Source: an uncultured Anaerolineae bacterium | GTDB lineage: Bacteria > Chloroflexota > Anaerolineae > Aggregatilineales > Phototrophicaceae | Assembly: GCA_934216615.1 (NCBI GenBank) | Contig: CAKQCB010000008.1 | Span: 103,348-167,347, forward strand | Length of the DNA: 64,000 nt | Reading direction: 5' to 3' | Shown here: positions 18,145 to 25,842 of the stretch, piece by piece | Layout: the number at the start of each line of letters is the position of its first letter | Numbering within the stretch: the stretch's first letter is position 1 | Made by a program: the position numbers and the translations under genes | Notes under the pieces: generated by a model | Databases searched by the model: none | What the model saw: only the letters and a program-made list of their open reading frames with translations | Told to the model about the DNA's origin: nothing

Positions 18145-19298
18145 AGATAATGTGCTAAATCACGAGGATTTCCCAATCCGTTGGACATCAGTAGCTGCAC
18201 AATGTCTCTGCCTGCAATGACAATTATGGGATGCTGATCTTCTCGTATTTCCTGATAGGCTTGTTGAGCCACATAGGATGTTGTAACCAATACGCCAAAC
18301 TGACGATGACGCAATCGTGATATTAACCGGGAAAGTTCCCGAACCCCGACGGAATTGCTCTCGCTGTAGCATTTTGCTTCAACTGCGAAATCAATGTGAA
18401 TGCCTTCACCCTCAACCCCGATACGATATTGTCCTATGCCATCTCTTCCGCCATCACGTGAAGGCTGGGTATTGTCCACGCTGATTACATTTCGATCCAT
18501 CAGCTTTACAATTTCACCGGCAAAGCGCTCAAACAAGTATGGGCTGACCTGAAAGTAATCAAACACAGTACGAAGCAAGATAGCCTCCTGATTGTTATAT
18601 GGAAGCTGCTCCTGCTTAGTGCGATATTGCCGCGACTCGCTGGCTTTCAATGGAGTGTAGTGACCGGTTTCAATCCATAAGCGCCACGCATCAGGACAGT
18701 TATTGCTGAGTGGCCTCAAATTCATAAGGTCATCTGTCCACTCACGTTGAACATGGTCAATATCAAGAATTGTGAAGATTGCTCTGTAATTTTGAAATCG
18801 CTGTCCCTCTTTAATCTTCCACACTGCAACAAGGTCTTCCGTTTGTGAAACCGAGTTTGCTCCTGGAACAGCTATCCCTCGAAAAATTACATCGCGTCTT
18901 TGCGCACCTTTAGTAAACACAAAAAAAGGGGGAACGCGCATCCTTGCTTCTTGTCCACCATGAGCAAGCTCAAAAACTGTACTTAGGATTCTATTGCCAT
19001 TTGCCCGCGTGTTCTCCAATGGACGACCTGGTCTTTTGTTATCACCGTAATATGTGAGAAGTCCATTGACCAGATCAATATGATCCGGCCAATCAGGGTC
19101 TGAATTGTCAGAGTAGATTGCTATGAAAGCATATCCGCTTCGATCAGACGTTAATCGAGATCGGAAGCCTCCCATGTTCGCAACACCGAGAAGTTTATGA
19201 ATAGGATCATCACCCGCGTTACCAGCAGAGCCACTTTTATAAAGGGCATCGACAAAAAAGCCAGATTCTTTGAGATTGTCAAATTCGATTCCAAGCAT
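18114..19298 (-). CDS. AspBHI/MspJI-family modification-dependent restriction endonuclease
   Basis: The 394-residue protein starts with FVDALYKSGSAGNAGDDPIHKLLGVANMGGFR, the pattern of the AspBHI N-terminal SRA-like domain that reads modified cytosine. The C-terminal half is Mrr-like: SRDGGRDGIGQY (Asp282 and Asp286), then FAVEAKCYSES with Glu307-x-Lys309, then GVLVTTSYVAQQAYQEI and VIAGRDIVQLL. Family members cut near 5-methylcytosine in preferred contexts. Its 3' end overlaps that of the glycosylase gene by 31 bp in convergent orientation. An enzyme of this kind beside a C5 methylase must avoid the host mark, so its context is expected to differ from that of DrmMII. Confidence 0.8.
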   Translation of the reverse strand: MLGIEFDNLKESGFFVDALYKSGSAGNAGDDPIHKLLGVANMGGFRSRLTSDRSGYAFIAIYSDNSDPDWPDHIDLVNGLLTYYGDNKRPGRPLENTRANGNRILSTVFELAHGGQEARMRVPPFFVFTKGAQRRDVIFRGIAVPGANSVSQTEDLVAVWKIKEGQRFQNYRAIFTILDIDHVQREWTDDLMNLRPLSNNCPDAWRLWIETGHYTPLKASESRQYRTKQEQLPYNNQEAILLRTVFDYFQVSPYLFERFAGEIVKLMDRNVISVDNTQPSRDGGRDGIGQYRIGVEGEGIHIDFAVEAKCYSESNSVGVRELSRLISRLRHRQFGVLVTTSYVAQQAYQEIREDQHPIIVIAGRDIVQLLMSNGLGNPRDLAHYLQVTFPFDNP

Positions 19299-19376
19299 GT
19301 TGTTCTTCGTTCATCACAATTGGTAAAATCAATAATAAATGCTGAAGGTAATTATATCCTGTGACGGAACATATTC

Positions 19377-19895
19377 ATGCAAAAACTCCGGATCAATCGC
19401 ATCAATTTCGAAACTGCATTCGAGCTGAGCAGCTACGAGACGACTGCCTATCTTGACATGGAAACCGGCGCTGTGATCTTCGTCGAGGATTATGTTGCCG
19501 ATCAACTGGAAGAACTGCTTGCCGACATAGATAGCGAAGACATCGAAGCTGTGTTGCAGGCACAGACTGACATGGCCGACATCGACCGCCAACAACTACT
19601 GGATGTGGCACGGATCGAAGGCGATGTTGATAATCGCTATCGCGTGATCCCAAAGCAGGATTCGCACGATGGCTACCGGGATATGCAGGAATATATTTGG
19701 TCTCTGGAAGACGAGCATCTGCGGGAACTGCTTGAAGTCGCTATCCAGGGTTCAGGCGCGTTTCGACGTTTCAAGGATGTGCTGTCTCGTTATCTCGAAG
19801 CTCAGGAAATCTGGTTCAGATTCCGTGATGAGCGTGAAAAACGACGTATGTCAGATTGGCTTGCGTCGCAAGGAGTTGAATCTGAGTTTGAGTGA
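19377..19895 (+). CDS. UPF0158 family protein
   Basis: The 172-residue acidic protein matches the UPF0158 pattern: an early ETTAYLDMETGAVIFVED, then PKQDSHDGYRDMQEYIWSLED, and GSGAFRRFKDVLSRY followed by WFRFRDEREKRRMSDWLASQGVE. The family is small, soluble and of unknown role. GC is higher than in the adjacent defence island, so the island's right edge probably lies near 19.3 kb. The stop lies 13 bases from the 3' end of the convergent DUF5615 gene. Confidence 0.8.
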   Translation: MQKLRINRINFETAFELSSYETTAYLDMETGAVIFVEDYVADQLEELLADIDSEDIEAVLQAQTDMADIDRQQLLDVARIEGDVDNRYRVIPKQDSHDGYRDMQEYIWSLEDEHLRELLEVAIQGSGAFRRFKDVLSRYLEAQEIWFRFRDEREKRRMSDWLASQGVESEFE

Positions 19896-19907
19896 AAGCG
19901 TTCGGGC

Positions 19908-20258
19908 TTACAATGGCAGGAAATCCGTCCGGTTTTCCCATTCACTGGCTTCGCTTGCGCCCAGAATCGCCAGCAGATCATCAATCACTTTGGCAACCGG
20001 GAGCGTATCCCGGACGAAGATCACGCCTGCCAGCGGCAGCCCCTGGGCGATCCGTTCGTTCGCGTATTTTGTCATTGTATCAAGATCGTGCGTGAGCAGA
20101 ATACGCTCTTCCCTTGCCGCCCATTCCAGCACAGCCGGATCATCTGCACCTGACAATTCGGTATCCTGAACGCGAATCATATCCACATCAGGTTGTCGGG
20201 CACGCAGTCCTCGCACTATCTTTCCGTTGAAGTTCTCATCGAGCAAAAAGCGAATCAT
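19908..20258 (-). CDS. DUF5615 PIN-like toxin-type protein
   Basis: The 116-residue protein opens with FLLDENFNGKIVRGLR and continues with VLEWAAREERILLTHDLDTM. The acidic residues in DEN, and in the later THDLD, match the PIN-like metal site of the DUF5615 family (Mut7-C-like RNases). It overlaps the upstream DUF433 gene by 4 bp (ATGA type), the usual arrangement of a DUF433-DUF5615 toxin-antitoxin-like pair. Toxicity is inferred from family context. Confidence 0.8.
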   Translation of the reverse strand: MIRFLLDENFNGKIVRGLRARQPDVDMIRVQDTELSGADDPAVLEWAAREERILLTHDLDTMTKYANERIAQGLPLAGVIFVRDTLPVAKVIDDLLAILGASEASEWENRTDFLPL

Positions 20259-20650
20259 TGGCGATCTTGCTGTTGTTCCTGATAGGCACGCAGACGGGTT
20301 CGCAGGGCGCGAGCTTCCGGGGTCAGATTCGCCTCCATATCTCGCAGAATCTGCTCTGCCTGCTGGTCGCGCTGGCGCACATAGGCATCAATTTCTTCAC
20401 GGTTAGCCAGGTAGTAGCCGATCACGGCATACACATCCGCAGTCGTCAGACTGGGATAGCTATCAACAATGCCTTCAGGGGTTTCACCCATATAGTAGGC
20501 ATGAATAACCAGTTCTAGAAGGACGCGGGTTTTGCCGATGCGGATCGCACCATGCTCATCGGTTCGCAGAGGGACAGTCATTGTTGGAGTATCAGGGATC
20601 ATCCGGTAAACCTCATTCATCTCAGGGATACTGTATTCCAGTACAATCAT
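20255..20650 (-). CDS. DUF433 antitoxin-like protein
   Basis: The core TDEHGAIRIGKTRVLLELVIHAYYMGETPEGIVDSYPSLTTADVYAVIGYYLAN is the DUF433 winged-helix-type pattern. I place the start at 20650 (MIVLEYS) because a longer frame would overlap the HTH gene; an internal ATG at 20581 (MTVPLRTD) fits the family length better, and neither has a strong ribosome site. It precedes and overlaps the DUF5615 PIN-like gene. Such proteins commonly bind their partner and their own promoter. Confidence 0.75.
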   Translation of the reverse strand: MIVLEYSIPEMNEVYRMIPDTPTMTVPLRTDEHGAIRIGKTRVLLELVIHAYYMGETPEGIVDSYPSLTTADVYAVIGYYLANREEIDAYVRQRDQQAEQILRDMEANLTPEARALRTRLRAYQEQQQDRQ

Positions 20651-20672
20651 TTTAGCACGGAAAGCCCTGAGC

Positions 20673-20891
20673 CTACTCCGCACTCTTCACAATCTGCTGC
20701 ACCCGCGTCCAGTGCAGACCAACCTCACGCGCAATCTGGCGGTAACTCATGCCGCGTTCCCGCATAGCGAGAATATCAGCGCGGAGCTGCTCTTTATCAG
20801 GATTACGCAGATCGCTTTCGGTTGAGACTGGCAGAGGAATATCAAACCGGAGTATATGCCTAGTTAACGTACCTGAGACCCTCAGGTCCAT
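20673..20891 (-). CDS. Small helix-turn-helix protein
   Basis: From MDLRVSGTL (20891) the product is about 72 residues. It ends with LRADILAMRERGMSYRQIAREVGLHWTRVQQIVKSAE, a clear helix-turn-helix of the sigma-region-4/homeodomain-like kind. Upstream in-frame starts would run into the terminator hairpin at 20915-20947. The DUF433 frame begins just beyond its stop, so it may be the first gene of that cluster and its regulator. No other domain. Confidence 0.5.
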   Translation of the reverse strand: MDLRVSGTLTRHILRFDIPLPVSTESDLRNPDKEQLRADILAMRERGMSYRQIAREVGLHWTRVQQIVKSAE

Positions 20892-20914
20892 TCTAGATAT
20901 AAAATTGACGTATA

Positions 20915-20947
20915 AAAACACCCCACTCAATACGAGCGGGGTGTTTT
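20915..20947 (-). terminator. Terminator, copy 1 of a duplicated block
   Basis: Stem AAAACACCCC (20915-20924)/GGGGTGTTTT (20938-20947), with extra pairing CTC/GAG in the loop. It follows the propeller gene cluster on the minus strand and is part of a 54-nt block (20914-20967) repeated exactly at 24965-25018. Confidence 0.75.
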
Positions 20948-22120
20948 CGTTTTATAGTTTCTCTGAAATTCTCTGTAGAAGAGTAGGTTAGGAGTCGCGC
21001 TAGGCGTACGGGTAGATGTAAAGGTTAGTGTCGGTGTCTCGGTTGGCGTATGAGTAGGAGTCAGCGAAATTTCAGGGACACCGGCAATACCAGAGACATT
21101 GGTCGTACTGAAGAGAGGTTCGCCAGTATCACTTACGCCAGCATAAGTCACATCATTGGTCTGTGGGTTCCAATCGACGGCGTTGAGGGTGCCATCCACC
21201 TGCAAAACGCTCTCCACTTCGCTGGTGAGCACATTGGCAACATAGAGTTCACCGTCATGGGAGACGACGGCAATAAAGTTCCATGTTCCGTCCCATGAGA
21301 TGTCCATGATTCTAGAACCCGGTCCGCCAATCACTTGACGTGGGGTGACTGGAAAACCAACGATACCCCATGTTGTCTCTAAATCAATAATGAGCAACTC
21401 ACCAGTGTACGTTCCCTGAGCAATTTGAATGTTATCGGGACGAGGTTCACTTATACCACCTTCGTTGGAGCCACCAAATCTTCTGGGAATATCTTCTACT
21501 GGAGGACGGGTGCGTTCTCCTGTAAACGCATTCAGCCATGTTGCTCCATCGCCCATGCGTCCATCATCGCTCAGCCATACCCGCCCGGGCCCACCACCCG
21601 ATAGATCACCCGCACGATAAATCAATATTCCTGCCTGTGTGTCCCACACGCTCGTTTCGTAACTGTTGGTTCCCACCACTACGTAGCGAGCATCAAGGCT
21701 CCATGTGATCGTCTGGACGCCTTCAGGGATACTGTCTACGTTGCCCCAAGTAAAAAAGCCACTGGGCAAGCCGACTTCGTATTCATAAAGAAGTTGCCAT
21801 GAATCCACTTCCCAAATGTACATGCGATTACCGATGCCTGCAGCCAGAAGGTTACCTTGTGGGCTCCAAACTACCGCTGCTTTCGGCAAGATGTCGATGG
21901 GACGCATAAACTGAAAAATATTCCTATTTTGGCTGGGGAATGCCACATTGAGGGAACCATCATCACTCACCACTGCCAACAGCGTTCCATCAGGACTCCA
22001 ATTTAGATCCAGTATTACAGGCTCAACTGCTTGAGCTGACCCGGCACTAGGAAGGATGCTCAACATAAGGAGTGTGATTGTTGTCAGGAAGAGCTGAAGC
22101 TTAAGAAATTTTTTAAGCAT
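20927..22120 (-). CDS. Secreted beta-propeller protein, diverged paralogue with altered 3' end
   Basis: From the ATG at 22120 (MLKKFLKLQLFLTTITLLML...) the product is about 397 residues with a signal peptide ending near SAQA. It carries WD-like blades (LDLNWSPDGTLLAVVSDDGSLNV, VVWSPQGNLLAAGIGNRMYIWEV, WSLDARYVVVGTNSYETSVWDTQAG) and a short Thr/Pro tail PTHTPTETPTLTFTSTRTPS. It is a diverged third copy of the two genes upstream. Its last codons (KTKTPRSY) are read from the terminator hairpin, and the DARLEWMQIVMQNIF tail of its paralogues is missing, so the 3' end has been replaced. Confidence 0.75.
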   Translation of the reverse strand: MLKKFLKLQLFLTTITLLMLSILPSAGSAQAVEPVILDLNWSPDGTLLAVVSDDGSLNVAFPSQNRNIFQFMRPIDILPKAAVVWSPQGNLLAAGIGNRMYIWEVDSWQLLYEYEVGLPSGFFTWGNVDSIPEGVQTITWSLDARYVVVGTNSYETSVWDTQAGILIYRAGDLSGGGPGRVWLSDDGRMGDGATWLNAFTGERTRPPVEDIPRRFGGSNEGGISEPRPDNIQIAQGTYTGELLIIDLETTWGIVGFPVTPRQVIGGPGSRIMDISWDGTWNFIAVVSHDGELYVANVLTSEVESVLQVDGTLNAVDWNPQTNDVTYAGVSDTGEPLFSTTNVSGIAGVPEISLTPTHTPTETPTLTFTSTRTPSATPNLLFYREFQRNYKTKTPRSY

Positions 22121-22125
22121 GGAGT

Positions 22126-23406
22126 TTACCAACCCTTCTCGTCAAAGATATTCTGCATAACAATTTGCATCCATTCTAAGCGAGCGTCTCCAGGATATGT
22201 GTCGTCATCATTACTAGGCGTACAGGTAGATGTAAAGGTTGGTGTCGGTGTCTCTGATGGCGTATCCGTTGAGGTGGGTGTAAACGTCGAAGTTGGCGTT
22301 TCCGTGTAGGTAGGCGTGAATGTCGGTGTCTCGGTTGGCATACTCGTGGGAGTCAGCGAAATTTCAGGGACACCGGCAATACCAGAAACATCGGTCGTAC
22401 TGAAGATAGGTTCGCCAGTATCGCTGACGCCAGCATAGGTCACATCATTGGTCTGGGGGTTCCAATCGATAGCATTTAACTCACCATCCAATATCAAGAC
22501 GCTTTCGATTTCTTCCGTGACAAGATTAACAACGTAAAGCTCCCCATCCCGTGCAGCGACTGCTATGAAATCTCCATTCCCATTCCATGATATGGAGCTA
22601 ATTACGCGCCGAGTTTCTGGTGGTTCCCACTCTGCTACCTTAAAGCCTTGAATACGTAAAGATGCATGCAAGTCAATGATGAGCACACTGCCTGTATAAT
22701 AACCCCAGGCAATTCGGGTATGGTCGAGGTTTGGTTCAGTTGTTCCACCTTCAGCCGTACCAGACACTGCGTTGTTTACTGTGGGGTTAGGGAATGCATA
22801 TTCTCCTGTGAAGGCATTTAATTGATTCGCTCCATCCCCCATCCAGCCATCTTCGTTGAGCCATACACGACCCGGGCCACCGCCTGACAGATCTGCTTCG
22901 CGAAAAATCAATTCGCCTGCTTGCGTATCCCATACACTCGTTTGATAGCTATGTGTTCCTACCACCACATAACGACTATTGAGGCTCCACCTGATCGTAC
23001 TCACCCCTTCAGGTATATTTTCAATAGGTCCCCGTGTGAAATACCCACTAGGCAAGCCAACTTCATACTCCCAGAGCAATATCCACGATGTTGTCTCCCA
23101 GATATACATACGATTGCCGATGCCTGCGGCGAGTAGATCACCTTGAGGGCTCCAAACTACTGCCGCTTTGATTAACAGGAGTGGACGCTGAAATTCAAAT
23201 TGTAAATACCCATCGTTCGCCCTAGTAACATTCAGTGTGCCACCAGCATCTAGAGTTGCCAGTAGCTCACCATTAGGACTCCATTCAAGATCAAGCACAG
23301 GTGAAAACATTGTTTGCCCCCACACCATGCTTGTGTTAATAATCACAATAAACAATGAGATAGTTACAATCAATAAATATTGGGAGTTGACGACTCGCCT
23401 AAGCAT
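22126..23406 (-). CDS. Secreted beta-propeller protein, tandem copy A
   Basis: I start at 23406 (MLRRVVNSQYLLIV...), 4 nt after the stop of the upstream copy. The product has a signal peptide ending at VWGQT and then WD40-like blades (LDLEWSPNGELLATLDAGGTLNV, VVWSPQGDLLAAGIGNRMYIWET, WSLNSRYVVVGTHSYQTSVWDTQ). A low-complexity tail of PTETPTFTPTYTETP type precedes the conserved terminal YPGDARLEWMQIVMQNIFDEKGW. Sequence and junctions are almost identical to copy B with a period of about 1,282 bp, so the duplication is recent. Surface or periplasmic binding role is inferred only. Confidence 0.8.
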   Translation of the reverse strand: MLRRVVNSQYLLIVTISLFIVIINTSMVWGQTMFSPVLDLEWSPNGELLATLDAGGTLNVTRANDGYLQFEFQRPLLLIKAAVVWSPQGDLLAAGIGNRMYIWETTSWILLWEYEVGLPSGYFTRGPIENIPEGVSTIRWSLNSRYVVVGTHSYQTSVWDTQAGELIFREADLSGGGPGRVWLNEDGWMGDGANQLNAFTGEYAFPNPTVNNAVSGTAEGGTTEPNLDHTRIAWGYYTGSVLIIDLHASLRIQGFKVAEWEPPETRRVISSISWNGNGDFIAVAARDGELYVVNLVTEEIESVLILDGELNAIDWNPQTNDVTYAGVSDTGEPIFSTTDVSGIAGVPEISLTPTSMPTETPTFTPTYTETPTSTFTPTSTDTPSETPTPTFTSTCTPSNDDDTYPGDARLEWMQIVMQNIFDEKGW

Positions 23407-23410
23407 TATG

Positions 23411-24688
23411 TTACCAACCCTTCTCGTCAAAGATATTCTGCATAACAATATTCATCCATTCTAAGCGAGCGTCTCCCTGATATGTGTCATCATTACTAGG
23501 CGTACAGGTAGATGTAAAGGTTGGTGTCGGTGTCTCTGATGGCGTATCCGTTGAGGTGGGTGTAAACGTCGAAGTTGGCGTTTCCGTGTAGGTAGGCGTG
23601 AATGTCGGTGTCTCGGTTGGCATACTCGTGGGAGTCAGCGAAATTTCAGGGACACCGGCAATACCAGAAACATCGGTCGTACTGAAGATAGGTTCGCCAG
23701 TATCGCTGACGCCAGCATAGGTCACATCATTGGTCTGGGGGTTCCAATCGATAGCATTTAACTCACCATCCAATATCAAGACGCTTTCGATTTCTTCCGT
23801 GACAAGATTAACAACGTAAAGCTCCCCATCCCGTGCAGCGACTGCTATGAAATCTCCATTCCCATTCCATGATATGGAGCTAATTACGCGCCGAGTTTCT
23901 GGTGGTTCCCACTCTGCTACCTTAAAGCCTTGAATACGTAAAGATGCATGCAAGTCAATGATGAGCACACTGCCTGTATAATAACCCCAGGCAATTCGGG
24001 TATGGTCGAGGTTTGGTTCAGTTGTTCCACCTTCAGCCGTACCAGACACTGCGTTGTTTACTGTGGGGTTAGGGAATGCATATTCTCCTGTGAAGGCATT
24101 TAATTGATTCGCTCCATCCCCCATCCAGCCATCTTCGTTGAGCCATACACGACCCGGGCCACCGCCTGACAGATCTGCTTCGCGAAAAATCAATTCGCCT
24201 GCTTGCGTATCCCATACACTCGTTTGATAGCTATGTGTTCCTACCACCACATAACGACTATTGAGGCTCCACCTGATCGTACTCACCCCTTCAGGTATAT
24301 TTTCAATAGGTCCCCGTGTGAAATACCCACTAGGCAAGCCAACTTCATACTCCCAGAGCAATATCCACGATGTTGTCTCCCAGATATACATACGATTGCC
24401 GATGCCTGCGGCGAGTAGATCACCTTGAGGGCTCCAAACTACTGCCGCTTTGATTAACAGGAGTGGACGCTGAAATTCAAATTGTAAATACCCATCGTTC
24501 GCCCTAGTAACATTCAGTGTGCCACCAGCATCTAGAGTTGCCAGTAGCTCACCATTAGGACTCCATTCAAGATCAAGCACAGGTGAAAACATTGTTTGCC
24601 CCCACACCATGCTTGTGTTAATAATCACAATAAACAATGAGATAGTTACAATCAATAAATATTGGGAGTTGACGACTCGGCTAAGCAT
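23411..24688 (-). CDS. Secreted beta-propeller protein, tandem copy B
   Basis: Start at 24688 (MLSRVVNSQYLLIV...), again 4 nt after the upstream frame's stop. It is nearly identical to copy A; the differences I can see are at both ends, for example NDDTYQGDARLEWMNIVMQ here against NDDDTYPGDARLEWMQIVMQ there. Signal peptide, blades and Thr/Pro-rich tail are as in copy A. The near identity over 1.28 kb, silent sites included, shows either very recent duplication or ongoing gene conversion, and makes the locus prone to copy-number change. Confidence 0.8.
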   Translation of the reverse strand: MLSRVVNSQYLLIVTISLFIVIINTSMVWGQTMFSPVLDLEWSPNGELLATLDAGGTLNVTRANDGYLQFEFQRPLLLIKAAVVWSPQGDLLAAGIGNRMYIWETTSWILLWEYEVGLPSGYFTRGPIENIPEGVSTIRWSLNSRYVVVGTHSYQTSVWDTQAGELIFREADLSGGGPGRVWLNEDGWMGDGANQLNAFTGEYAFPNPTVNNAVSGTAEGGTTEPNLDHTRIAWGYYTGSVLIIDLHASLRIQGFKVAEWEPPETRRVISSISWNGNGDFIAVAARDGELYVVNLVTEEIESVLILDGELNAIDWNPQTNDVTYAGVSDTGEPIFSTTDVSGIAGVPEISLTPTSMPTETPTFTPTYTETPTSTFTPTSTDTPSETPTPTFTSTCTPSNDDTYQGDARLEWMNIVMQNIFDEKGW

Positions 24689-24692
24689 TATG

Positions 24693-24977
24693 TTACCAAC
24701 CCTTCTCTTCAAAGATATTCTGCATCACAATTTGCATCCATTCTAAGCGTGCATCACCAGGATAAAAATCATCATCTCCATCGTAAGTTCGTTCTCCTTG
24801 ATTCCCCCAAGATTGATTGCGAAAGCCATTCCAATTACTAGGAACATTGCTTAAGTAGGTGAATGGGAAATTACTGATGATCCGGTAAACCCAGTTTAGA
24901 AACATATCTGCTGCCTCTTCGTCTATTACTCTATCTGCCTCACTTGTTTTCCTAGTCAGTAAACAAAAACACCCCAC
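24693..24977 (-). pseudogene. Remnant sharing the propeller C-terminal tail
   Basis: A 94-codon frame whose last part, FYPGDARLEWMQIVMQNIFEEKGW, matches the C-terminal tail of copies A and B. The preceding part (WVYRIISNFPFTYLSNVPSNWNG) has no blades and no signal peptide. Its apparent start lies inside the duplicated terminator block, which suggests that the body of an original gene was deleted. It may also be an intact small gene, since downstream copies keep the same 4-nt spacing to it. Confidence 0.5.
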
Positions 24978-25018
24978 TCAATACGAGCGGGGTGTTTTCG
25001 TTTTATAGTTTCTCTGAA
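24965..25018 (-). repeat. 54-nt direct repeat containing terminator, copy 2
   Basis: Identical to 20914-20967 and in the same orientation. It contains a stem AAAACACCCC/GGGGTGTTTT just downstream of the lycopene cyclase stop and acts as its terminator. The two copies bracket the whole propeller cluster (about 4 kb). A related hairpin with a 13-bp stem is at 33431-33461. Confidence 0.85.
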
Positions 25019-25029
25019 TGCGTACACAA

Positions 25030-25836
25030 TCACTCATTGACCCATAAAGTTTTGCGCGTATCGCGACGCATGATCTGTGTGGGCAGGCGAGATAAACTTT
25101 CTTTCGCCATACCCAAGACCATCCCAAACACCAACAGAATACTGGTGAGCAGGAAGAAGATTGCTTCTTCTATGGGGAGTATGCCACCCAACAAAATGCC
25201 TGTCGTAAGTTCGGGGTTGATGATCCATGTTCCGCTGTTGATGGCGAGTGCATCCGTTACGCCTAAGTAGAGGGTGATAGAGGCAATCGCTAGGAAGACG
25301 AGCCGACGATAATGCCAGAGGATATCTGCCCCAAAGAAAACTTGTAAGGCGATGGGCGGAAGCGCCCACACCAGTTCAAGCGCCAGATAATTTCCGTGTT
25401 TCGAGCCTGAAAGCAGTATCGCGAGGGCGATCAACCAACATACGCTAACGACGGTTGTCGCTATGATGCGGATGCGCTTGTGTGGGGTGAACGGCGCATC
25501 AACATGGATGCGACGCGCCAAGAACACCAGCCACAACGTGGACATGATCGGCTGAAGAATGAAGAAGGTATATTCCTCAATTGGCACCCATCCCAAAGTG
25601 ATGCCCGTCACCAGCGCGGGGTCATATCCCCAAACACCTGTGGCGACCAAGTAATTATCCCAAGGGGTGGTGTAAACCACCGCGACCATAATCAGCATGG
25701 CTGACATCAGCCACGGCGACAAGGATTGCAACGACGCAGGCATCTCGCGCTTGCGACGTGTGTCAATAAAGTTCACCACGCCCAATAGAAGAATGGGAAT
25801 GACGATAAAACGAAGCAGAAAGCCAAAGTAAGTCAT
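25030..25836 (-). CDS. Lycopene cyclase-domain protein (fused CrtYc/CrtYd type)
   Basis: The 268-residue integral membrane protein contains the characteristic repeat twice: TTPWDNYLVATGVWGYDP...LGWVPIEEYTFFILQPIM in the first half, and a related GTWIINPELTTGILLGGILPIEEAIFFLLTSILL in the second. These are the heterodimeric-type lycopene cyclase domains fused in one chain, with about seven membrane segments. The family makes beta-ionone rings on lycopene. It starts 6 nt after the crtI stop and closes the carotenoid operon crtB-crtI-cyclase. Confidence 0.85.
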   Translation of the reverse strand: MTYFGFLLRFIVIPILLLGVVNFIDTRRKREMPASLQSLSPWLMSAMLIMVAVVYTTPWDNYLVATGVWGYDPALVTGITLGWVPIEEYTFFILQPIMSTLWLVFLARRIHVDAPFTPHKRIRIIATTVVSVCWLIALAILLSGSKHGNYLALELVWALPPIALQVFFGADILWHYRRLVFLAIASITLYLGVTDALAINSGTWIINPELTTGILLGGILPIEEAIFFLLTSILLVFGMVLGMAKESLSRLPTQIMRRDTRKTLWVNE

Positions 25837-25842
25837 GGGTGT

